From the NCBI GenBank assembly GCA_944391405.1, contig CALXTN010000011.1:1-50410 (forward strand): a stretch of DNA of 50,410 nucleotides. Reading direction: 5' to 3'. The stretch's first letter is position 1, and every line of letters begins with the position of its first letter. The position numbers were made by a program, and so were the translations under genes. The notes under the pieces were generated by a model. The model was not told where the DNA came from, ran no database searches, and worked only from the letters and a program-made list of their open reading frames with translations. Shown in pieces: positions 35,206 to 41,893 of the stretch. The stretch is from an uncultured Alphaproteobacteria bacterium (GTDB lineage Bacteria; Pseudomonadota; Alphaproteobacteria; RF32; CAG-239).

Positions 35206-36153
35206 ATGTTTGAGTGGATTTTTAATGGAAAAAAATTACGCGAAAACGGTGTATTGGGGATGAATGATCGTAATTATTCTGTGATTGCGAAATATAATAA
35301 ACGTTCTCTTTATACATTGGTTGATGATAAAGTTAAGACAAAAAGATTAGCTAACAGTATCAATATTAATACACCTAAAATGATTGGTATTATTGAATTT
35401 CAGTATCAAGTTAAAAATCTTTTGGATATTGTTAAAGGATATGATACCTTTGTTATTAAGCCAGCTCATGGTAGTGGTGGAAAAGGTGTTTTAGTCATAA
35501 AGAAATATGATGCAGAGCATTTTTATAGTGCTTCTGGTGATGTTTTGAGTTTTAAAGATGTTTATCAGCATGTTTCCAATACACTGAGTGGACTTTTCAG
35601 TTTAGGCGGAAAATATGATGTTGCGCTAATTGAAGAGGCTGTTAATTTTAGCGATGTGTTCAAAAATTTTAGCTATCATGGGGTGCCGGATGTTCGTGTT
35701 ATTGTTTATAAAGGTTTTCCGGCGATGGTGATGATGCGCTTGGCTACTAAAGAATCCGGCGGACGGGCTAATTTGCATCAAGGGGCTGTTGGTGTTGGAC
35801 TGGATGTTGCAACAGGGTTGCCACTTAACGCTGTTATGCATAATAAACCAGTGTTTGAGCATCCCGATACAAAGGCGAATTTGATGGATTTGCGTGTGCC
35901 TTTTTGGCGTGAACACTTGATTATAGGCTCTTTGGCGTATGATATGACAGGACTTGGCTATTTGGGAGCGGATATTGTGTTGGATGAAAATAGAGGTCCA
36001 ATGATGTTGGAAGTTAATGCTCGTCCGGGATTGGCTATTCAAATTGCAAACGGCAAAGGTCTGAAAACACGCTTGCAAGAAATTGATGAAACGTATCCAT
36101 TGGGACTTTCTGCTGAAGAAAGAGTAGACTTTGTCTTGAATCAGGGAAAATAA
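35206..36153 (+). CDS. Alpha-L-glutamate ligase-like ATP-grasp protein
   Basis: 315 residues from ATG 35206, one base after the preceding stop codon (AAGGA upstream); a longer open frame beginning at 35176 overlaps the 7TM gene and is not needed. ATP-grasp features: the FVIKPAHGSGGKGVLVI glycine loop (about 84-100), the PDVRVIVYKG strand and the metal-binding MLEVNARPGLAIQIANG near 270-286. RimK relatives add amino acids, often glutamate, to peptide or protein ends using ATP. With the two upstream genes it forms a three-gene predicted ligase/receptor/protease module. Confidence 0.85.
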   Translation: MFEWIFNGKKLRENGVLGMNDRNYSVIAKYNKRSLYTLVDDKVKTKRLANSININTPKMIGIIEFQYQVKNLLDIVKGYDTFVIKPAHGSGGKGVLVIKKYDAEHFYSASGDVLSFKDVYQHVSNTLSGLFSLGGKYDVALIEEAVNFSDVFKNFSYHGVPDVRVIVYKGFPAMVMMRLATKESGGRANLHQGAVGVGLDVATGLPLNAVMHNKPVFEHPDTKANLMDLRVPFWREHLIIGSLAYDMTGLGYLGADIVLDENRGPMMLEVNARPGLAIQIANGKGLKTRLQEIDETYPLGLSAEERVDFVLNQGK

Positions 36154-36210
36154 ATTCCTAAATATTAGCCAGAAGATAAGTTTTGTTATAAAAGATGTAG
36201 GGAGCTAGAG

Positions 36211-36816
36211 ATGTCTAATATTTTAGGTAAAAGTGATACAAAAAGTTTAGATAAGAGTAATACAAAAAATTTAACTGCCGATGATACTAAAAAAATTGGT
36301 ATTAGCGAAACTAGAGGAAAGAAAATGAAGTATTCTTATAATGTTACAGATCCTGAAAATGCATTAGTTATGAAATTAAAAGATGGGGATGTTGTGATTG
36401 AAATGTATCCTGATGCAGCCCCAAATCATGTGGCTAGAATTAAAGAATTGGTACGTCAGGGTTTTTATAATGGTTTGAAATTTCATCGTGTTATTGAGGG
36501 ATTTATGGCGCAAACAGGATGTCCTTTAGGAAATGGAACAGGTGGTAGCGGTATGAAATTGAAAGCTGAATTTAATACTATTCCACATACAAGAGGCATT
36601 GTTTCTATGGCGCGTGCTATGCATCCGGATTCAGCTGATAGTCAATTTTTTATTTGTTATGATGATTGCCCGCATTTGGATGGACAATATACAGTTTGGG
36701 GTAAAGTTGTTTCCGGTATGGAATTTGTAGATAAAATCAAAAAAGGCGGTGGCTATAACGGTATGGTTAGTCAGCCGGATGAGATTATCAGTATGCAGGT
36801 TATTGCAGATTTATAA
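36211..36816 (+). CDS. Cyclophilin-type peptidylprolyl isomerase with a repeat-bearing N-terminus
   Basis: 201 residues from ATG 36211 (GGGAG upstream). The cyclophilin domain (about 50-200) has FHRVIEGFMAQTGCP, the short SADSQFFICYDDCPHLDGQY signature and the closing GMEFVDKIKKGG. The first 38 residues are polar with three imperfect repeats (SDTKSLD, SNTKNLT, DDTKKIG). A second ATG at 36325 has an excellent GAGGAAAG ribosome site, so a 163-residue cytoplasmic form may be made too or may be the true product. No signal peptide is evident in either form. Confidence 0.88.
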   Translation: MSNILGKSDTKSLDKSNTKNLTADDTKKIGISETRGKKMKYSYNVTDPENALVMKLKDGDVVIEMYPDAAPNHVARIKELVRQGFYNGLKFHRVIEGFMAQTGCPLGNGTGGSGMKLKAEFNTIPHTRGIVSMARAMHPDSADSQFFICYDDCPHLDGQYTVWGKVVSGMEFVDKIKKGGGYNGMVSQPDEIISMQVIADL

Positions 36817-36840
36817 AGCTTAAATAAGTAGCTTTTTTTG

Positions 36841-36866
36841 AAAGGCGTTCTGTTGAGCGCCTTTTG
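36841..36866 (+). terminator. Weak terminator after the cyclophilin gene
   Basis: AAAGGCGTT pairs with AGCGCCTTT; only four Ts follow. Confidence 0.5.
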
Positions 36867-36874
36867 GGTTTGGA

Positions 36875-37363
36875 TTATACTGCATGGTTTTTGTACGAAT
36901 TGCGTAGATTGCAGTGGGTTATTGCAATCGCTAAAGCGTCAGAAGAGTCATTGTTTTTAGGTTGGCAACCGGGGAGAAGAATTTTTACCATTGTTTCAAC
37001 TTGGTTTTTATCAGCTTTTCCGACTCCGGTCAGAGCTTTTTTGATTTTGTTGGGCTCATATTCAAATAATGGAATATTGTAAAGTGCCGGCATTAAAAAA
37101 ACGATACCTCTCGCCATACTTAATTTTAAGGAAGTTTCAGGGTTTGTATTTAAAAATGTTATTTCTATCGATGCTTCATCGGGTTTGTATAATTCTATTA
37201 CTTTTTGAAGCTCTGTATAAATTGTATGCAATCTTGTAGAAAGAGTTGATTTGGCTGAGGTCGGAATAAAACCGTCTGCCACATAGGACAGACGGTTTCC
37301 GTTTATATCAATTATTCCCCAACCGGTGGAGGATATGCTCGGGTCTAAACCCAAAATACGCAT
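36875..37363 (-). CDS. ruvC: Crossover junction endodeoxyribonuclease RuvC
   Basis: 162 residues. The four catalytic acids are in place: D7 (GLDPS), E67 (ASIEITF), D139 and D142 (NNDSSDALA). RuvC resolves Holliday junctions with RuvAB. Its ATG overlaps the yebC stop by one base (TAATG). RuvA and RuvB lie 5.3 kb further on the same strand, beyond an opposite-strand gene block. Confidence 0.95.
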   Translation of the reverse strand: MRILGLDPSISSTGWGIIDINGNRLSYVADGFIPTSAKSTLSTRLHTIYTELQKVIELYKPDEASIEITFLNTNPETSLKLSMARGIVFLMPALYNIPLFEYEPNKIKKALTGVGKADKNQVETMVKILLPGCQPKNNDSSDALAIAITHCNLRNSYKNHAV

Positions 37364-38118
37364 TATTCAGCCTCCAATTGAGCCATAATTTCTTCTGCAA
37401 TTTCTGCATTGTGGTAAACGTGTTGAACATCTTCATCATCTTCTAAAGCGTCAACAAATTCTAAGAATTTCTTAGCTGTTTCCAAATCGGTAATTTCTGT
37501 CTTTACAGTTGGTTTCCAGTCTAAACGAGAAGCTGACGGCGTTCCAAACTTCTTTTCCAATGCGTCTGTTACAGCTGACAAATCATCCGGCAGAGTTTCA
37601 ATAGCGTGGATTTCTTCATCGGATACAACTTCATTTGCTCCTGCTTCCAATGCTTCTTCAAACATTTTATCTGCATCTGCAACGCTTGCCGGATATTCAA
37701 TATAACCGATGCGTTCAAAGTTGAAAGATACGGAACCTGTTTCACCCATAGCACCGCCTCTTTTGCCGAAAATAGAACGTACGTTACTTGCAGTACGGTT
37801 TTTATTATCGGTTAGTGCTTCTACGATAACGGCAACTTTGTTGGGAGAGAAGCCTTCATAACGCATGGTTGTAAAGTCTGCACCACCAGCGACTTGTGTT
37901 GCTTTTGCAATAGCACGTTCAATGTTATCTTTTGGCATACTTTCTGCTCTTGCTGCTTGGATGGCTAATCTTAAACGTGGGTTTTTATCTGGTTCTGGTA
38001 AGCCACTTTTAGCAGCAACGGTAATTTCTCTGGCAAGTTTTGCAAATACTCTTGCTTTTTTTGCATCTTGTGCACCTTTACGGTACATAATGTTCTTAAA
38101 TTGGGAGTGTCCTGACAT
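37363..38118 (-). CDS. yebC: YebC/PmpR-family protein
   Basis: 251 residues, starting MSGHSQFKNIMYRKGAQD as in YebC. Three-domain family known as transcriptional regulator or, more recently, as a factor easing translation of proline runs. The position directly ahead of ruvC with a one-base overlap is the common proteobacterial arrangement. GGAG lies 7 bases before ATG. Confidence 0.97.
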   Translation of the reverse strand: MSGHSQFKNIMYRKGAQDAKKARVFAKLAREITVAAKSGLPEPDKNPRLRLAIQAARAESMPKDNIERAIAKATQVAGGADFTTMRYEGFSPNKVAVIVEALTDNKNRTASNVRSIFGKRGGAMGETGSVSFNFERIGYIEYPASVADADKMFEEALEAGANEVVSDEEIHAIETLPDDLSAVTDALEKKFGTPSASRLDWKPTVKTEITDLETAKKFLEFVDALEDDEDVQHVYHNAEIAEEIMAQLEAE

Positions 38119-38201
38119 TTAGCATCTCCATAATATCTGTTAGTTAATGTTTATTGTTGTTGTTTCTATAAAATCATATAAGAAAAAGTGCAAGTATTTT
38201 A

Positions 38202-39023
38202 TTATTCTGCTTCTTCTGCAAGTTTGGTATCTGTTAGTAGAAAAGCAGGTGCTTTTTTCCCGAAGATTTTATAGCGTTTGGATAAATCCAGAGCTTTTTT
38301 ATCCAATAAGGGAGGTTTTAAGTCTTGTTTTGCTCCTGGAATCGGTGTCTTCTCGATTTGTGGAGTTGCTTGCTTTTTTTCTTTTTTGTTTAGCTCTTGT
38401 GGTAAAGTCGGTTCTACTGAAGCTACTTCTTCTTGCTTTTTATCAACTTTGATTTCCGCAGGAGTTTTTAATATTTTATTCAATGTATCTTGGGTTTCTT
38501 TAGAACGTCTTGTGGTAAATACAATGTTTTGTTTATTGACGGGTAGCAATGCCAATATTTTATCTAGGTTGTTTAATTGACGGTTTTTCTTTATTAAATT
38601 TATGTCGTCAACAACTAGGATATTTATGTTTGATAAATCTAAGTTGTTTTCATTTATATTTTCAAGCAACAAGTCCGGTGAAGCAATGATAACGTTTGCT
38701 TCTTGTTCAGCATTGTCGCTTTCGGTTTCGTTTATTTCGTGATATTTATTAAAAATTGAGAACTTGTCAGATATATTAACAGTTTCTTTGCTGTCTGCTG
38801 CGATAATTAAGATGTTTTGCCCTTCGTTTTTGGATATAATATCGATTAGTGGAAATATATAAGAGCAAGTTTTGCCACATGCGTTTGGTGCTATTGTAAA
38901 AATATCCTTTCCTGAAAGGATTGATGGAATAACATCTTTTTGAACTGTTGTAGGTTCTTTATAGCCTAAATCTTCAATGGCATGGATGGTTTTTTCACTT
39001 AAACCTAAATCACTAAAACTCAT
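38202..39023 (-). CDS. Degenerate, single-domain DEAD-box helicase-like protein
   Basis: 273 residues. It begins like a DEAD-box helicase: FSDLGLSEKTIHAIEDLGY and the Q-motif region TTVQKDVIP, then motif I APNACGKT (45-52) and motif Ib ASPDLLL. Motif II reads VVDDIN (137-142) instead of DEAD, and motif III reads TTR (170-172) instead of SAT. The second RecA domain with motifs IV-VI is missing; a Lys/Pro/Glu-rich tail of about 80 residues replaces it. Unwinding activity is therefore unlikely, though ATP binding may persist. AGGAA and a consensus promoter precede it, so it looks expressed rather than dead. Confidence 0.8.
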   Translation of the reverse strand: MSFSDLGLSEKTIHAIEDLGYKEPTTVQKDVIPSILSGKDIFTIAPNACGKTCSYIFPLIDIISKNEGQNILIIAADSKETVNISDKFSIFNKYHEINETESDNAEQEANVIIASPDLLLENINENNLDLSNINILVVDDINLIKKNRQLNNLDKILALLPVNKQNIVFTTRRSKETQDTLNKILKTPAEIKVDKKQEEVASVEPTLPQELNKKEKKQATPQIEKTPIPGAKQDLKPPLLDKKALDLSKRYKIFGKKAPAFLLTDTKLAEEAE

Positions 39024-39055
39024 ATTTCATTCCTATTTTGTATTTAATTTCTTGA

Positions 39056-39083
39056 ATACTATAACTTTATGGCTTAGTGTCAA
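39056..39083 (-). promoter_or_regulatory. Consensus promoter of the DEAD-like gene
   Basis: On the minus strand TTGACA, 16 bases, TAGTAT, 32 bases before the ATG. A run of seven Gs (39094-39100) lies ten bases upstream of the -35 box. Confidence 0.65.
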
Positions 39084-39205
39084 GACCTATGTAGGGGGGG
39101 CGTGTAAAAATTCAAAGGTTTAAAATTTTTGTATTTAAAAAAAATAGCTTTTTTAGTTTTTTTATGTTAGAACATGAGGAAATTTAATAAGGATTTGTTA
39201 GTAAA

Positions 39206-40534
39206 ATGGAAGAAACTCTTTTTTCTAGTCGTATAAAAAGGCCTTTAGCAGATCGTTTGCGCCCGAAAAGATTGGAAGATGTTGTGGGGCAAGAGCAGGT
39301 TTTGGGGGAAGATTCTCCTTTGGGGAGAATGCTTTTTACGGGGCGTGTTTCTTCTTTTATTCTTTGGGGACCTCCTGGGTGTGGTAAGACTACTATTGCT
39401 AGGCTTATTGCGGAACATACGAATCTTTATTTTGAGCAAATCTCAGCTGTCTTTTCCGGTGTTACGGATTTGAAAAGGGTTTTTCAGTATGCACAAGAAC
39501 GTCGTGTTACTCAAGGAAAAGGAACGCTTTTGTTTGTTGATGAAATTCATAGATTTAATAAATCTCAGCAGGATGGGTTTTTGCCTTATGTGGAAGATGG
39601 AACGATTATTTTGGTTGGGGCAACAACAGAGAATCCTTCTTTTGAACTCAATGCCGCTTTGTTATCCAGATGTCAGGTTTTTGTATTGAATCGTTTGACC
39701 CCGGATAACTTTGAAGAATTGTTGCAACGGGCTGAGAAAGAAGAGGGAATGAAACTTCCTCTTGATGAAGATGCTCGCGAATTTATGAAAAGTATTGCAG
39801 ATGGAGATGGGCGTTATATACTTAATTTGGCGGAGAGTGTTTGGGCCTATGCAAAGCCAGGGGAGATTTTTGATAAGGATAAATTGATGAAAATTATACG
39901 TTCACGGGCTCCAGTTTATGATAAAGGACGAGACGGACATTATAATCTTATTTCTGCTGTGCATAAATCTTTGCGGGGTTCTGATGTTGATGCGGCTTTA
40001 TATTGGGTTAGTCGTATGATTGTTTCCGGTGAGGATCCTAGATATATTTTAAGACGGCTTATTCGTTTTGCGGTGGAAGATGTTTCTTTGGCGGATCCTA
40101 ATGCTGTTACGCAAGCCATTGCTTGTGCTGAAGTTTATGAGCGGTTGGGTTCTCCAGAAGGCGATTTGGCAGTTATGCAGTTAACAGCTTATTTGGCAAC
40201 GGCTCCAAAATCTGCGGCTGTTTATAAGGCTATGCATAGTGCTTTTGATGCGGCAAGACAAACGGGATCTTTGATGCCGCCAAAACATATCTTGAATGCT
40301 CCGACCAAATTAATGAAAGAATTAGGGTATCATGAAGGGTATGTTTATGATCCAGATTTGGAAGATGGATTTTCCGGGCAGAATTATTTTCCTGAGGAAA
40401 TGGGGCGGAGGCGGTTTTATAATCCTGTTGATCGAGGGTTTGAGCGGGAAATTAAAAAGAGAATAGAGTATTTTGATAAGTTAAGGTCGGAAAAGCAACG
40501 TGCTCAAAAACAAAAAAGTAAATTAAATTCTTAG
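39206..40534 (+). CDS. rarA: Replication-associated recombination protein RarA (MgsA)
   Basis: 442-residue AAA+ ATPase related to clamp loaders that acts at stalled forks. Walker A GPPGCGKTT (55-63), Walker B LFVDEIHRFNKSQQD, sensor GATTENPSF and the C-terminal tetramerisation region with LPPKHILNAPTKLMKELGY-like MPPKHILNAPTKLMKE are present. AAGGA lies 12 bases upstream of ATG. The last 25 residues are Lys/Arg/Gln-rich. Confidence 0.95.
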   Translation: MEETLFSSRIKRPLADRLRPKRLEDVVGQEQVLGEDSPLGRMLFTGRVSSFILWGPPGCGKTTIARLIAEHTNLYFEQISAVFSGVTDLKRVFQYAQERRVTQGKGTLLFVDEIHRFNKSQQDGFLPYVEDGTIILVGATTENPSFELNAALLSRCQVFVLNRLTPDNFEELLQRAEKEEGMKLPLDEDAREFMKSIADGDGRYILNLAESVWAYAKPGEIFDKDKLMKIIRSRAPVYDKGRDGHYNLISAVHKSLRGSDVDAALYWVSRMIVSGEDPRYILRRLIRFAVEDVSLADPNAVTQAIACAEVYERLGSPEGDLAVMQLTAYLATAPKSAAVYKAMHSAFDAARQTGSLMPPKHILNAPTKLMKELGYHEGYVYDPDLEDGFSGQNYFPEEMGRRRFYNPVDRGFEREIKKRIEYFDKLRSEKQRAQKQKSKLNS

Positions 40535-40558
40535 GTTTGGAAATAAACTAAATAAAAT

Positions 40559-40586
40559 TTGACTTTTGATTTGATAATGATACTCT
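40559..40586 (+). promoter_or_regulatory. Promoter of the small basic protein gene
   Basis: TTGACT, 16 bases, TACTCT, 36 bases before the ATG at 40623. Confidence 0.45.
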
Positions 40587-40622
40587 AGTCAAAACGTTGA
40601 ATTATTTTAAAATCTAATTTTT

Positions 40623-40826
40623 ATGGGTAATTTGAAAGTATTTGCTGAAAGACTTGTTAGTCTTCGGTGTAAGGAAGCGCAACAATTGTCTGTGATTTTG
40701 AAAGAGGAATATGGTATTGAGCCGAAACAGGGGGCGAAATTAGAAGGTTTGAGTGTTTCTGAAAGTCCTATTTCTCGTCAAGTTCGCCGTAAAATGGAAC
40801 GTGAAGCTAGGAAAAGACGAAAATGA
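40623..40826 (+). CDS. Small basic protein resembling the L7/L12 N-terminal domain
   Basis: 67 residues. The first half ([20 protein letters not shown], then KEEYGIEP) resembles the helical N-terminal dimerisation domain of ribosomal protein L7/L12, which has the pattern ...LTLLEAAELSKLLEEKYGV. The last 17 residues are strongly basic. The C-terminal globular domain of L7/L12 is absent. No Shine-Dalgarno sequence is seen, but the gene has its own promoter candidate and terminator. Either a ribosome-associated small protein or chance likeness between short helical pairs; I cannot decide from sequence alone. Confidence 0.65.
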   Translation: MGNLKVFAERLVSLRCKEAQQLSVILKEEYGIEPKQGAKLEGLSVSESPISRQVRRKMEREARKRRK

Positions 40827-40862
40827 TTAGTTTCTAAAAGCGTATTATTTATAGTTTAAACG

Positions 40863-40890
40863 AAAAGCTCTTCAATCAGAAGGGCTTTTT
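40863..40890 (+). terminator. Terminator of the small basic protein gene
   Basis: AAAAGCTCTTC pairs with GAAGGGCTTTT (one G-U), and Ts follow. Confidence 0.85.
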
Positions 40891-40901
40891 GTTTTATTCA
40901 C

Positions 40902-40930
40902 TTGTTTTTTTAGAGCTCTTCTGTTACACT
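40902..40930 (+). promoter_or_regulatory. Possible promoter of the rluC-like gene
   Basis: TTGTTT, 17 bases, TACACT, 27 bases before the ATG at 40958. Confidence 0.4.
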
Positions 40931-40957
40931 TCCGAGAAGTTTATGAAAGGAAAATAA

Positions 40958-41887
40958 ATGGCAGGTGTTGAAATTGTAAAAGTTAAAGATTGTGACGATG
41001 GAATGCGTCTTAATCGTTGGTTTTTGAAATATTATCCGGGATTAACTTTAGGGCGATTACAGAAATTGCTTAGAACAAAGCAAATAAAGGTTGATGGTGC
41101 GAAGGCTGAAGCTAATACTCGTCTTGAGACTGGTCAAAATATTAGAATCCCTCCGCTGGATAATGAAAAACAAGAGGTTCAACATCAGGAAGCTTCTTTC
41201 AAAGATGCGGAATTTATTGAAAAATTGGTAATTTATAAGGATGATAAAATTATTGTCTTGAATAAACCTTCCGGTTTGGCTGTACAAGGAGGAACAAATA
41301 CAAACCGCCATGTGGATGGTATGCTGGAAGCATTAAAGTTTGATAATGAAGAAAAACCGAAATTGGTGCACCGTATTGATAAAGATACAAGTGGTGTTTT
41401 GGTTTTGGCCAGAACTCGGAAAATGGCTGATGTTTTAACAAAAGCGTTTAGGGAGCACACTTTGCATAAAACTTATTTGGCTCTTACGCGTGGCGTGCCA
41501 AATCAAGAATTCGGTGAAATCAAAGCACCGTTGGAAAAAATTGAGGGGCGAGTTCAAGTTGTTGATGGCGGAAAAAGTGCAATTACAGAGTATGAAGTAG
41601 TGGATAGAGTTGGTGATAAATATGCTTTGATTGCGGCAAGTCCACTAACAGGTAGAACACATCAAATTCGTGCACATTTAGAGTTTATTGGAGCGCCGAT
41701 TTGGGGAGATGATAAATATTTTGGTACTGAACGGGATAAAAATAAATTGTTGGCGAATAAATTACATCTTCATGCCTATAAAATTGATTTATCTTCTGTG
41801 TATGGAAAAAAAATGGTTGTAAAGGCTAAGTTGCCTGATTATTTTAAAGAAAGTTTGAAGTTACTCGGATTAAATCTTGGGGAGTAA
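40958..41887 (+). CDS. RluC/RluD-family 23S rRNA pseudouridine synthase
   Basis: 309 residues. N-terminal S4 RNA-binding domain (about 14-75; RLNRWFLKYYPGLTLGRLQK), then the RluA-type catalytic domain with the HRIDKDTSGVLVLAR signature holding the catalytic aspartate, and the GRTHQIRAHL motif. It should isomerise uridines in 23S rRNA. The short N-terminal spacing suggests RluC, but RluC and RluD cannot be separated with certainty. AGGAAA precedes ATG. The AsmA-family gene starts 6 bases after the stop. Confidence 0.88.
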   Translation: MAGVEIVKVKDCDDGMRLNRWFLKYYPGLTLGRLQKLLRTKQIKVDGAKAEANTRLETGQNIRIPPLDNEKQEVQHQEASFKDAEFIEKLVIYKDDKIIVLNKPSGLAVQGGTNTNRHVDGMLEALKFDNEEKPKLVHRIDKDTSGVLVLARTRKMADVLTKAFREHTLHKTYLALTRGVPNQEFGEIKAPLEKIEGRVQVVDGGKSAITEYEVVDRVGDKYALIAASPLTGRTHQIRAHLEFIGAPIWGDDKYFGTERDKNKLLANKLHLHAYKIDLSSVYGKKMVVKAKLPDYFKESLKLLGLNLGE

Positions 41888-41893
41888 AGGGAA

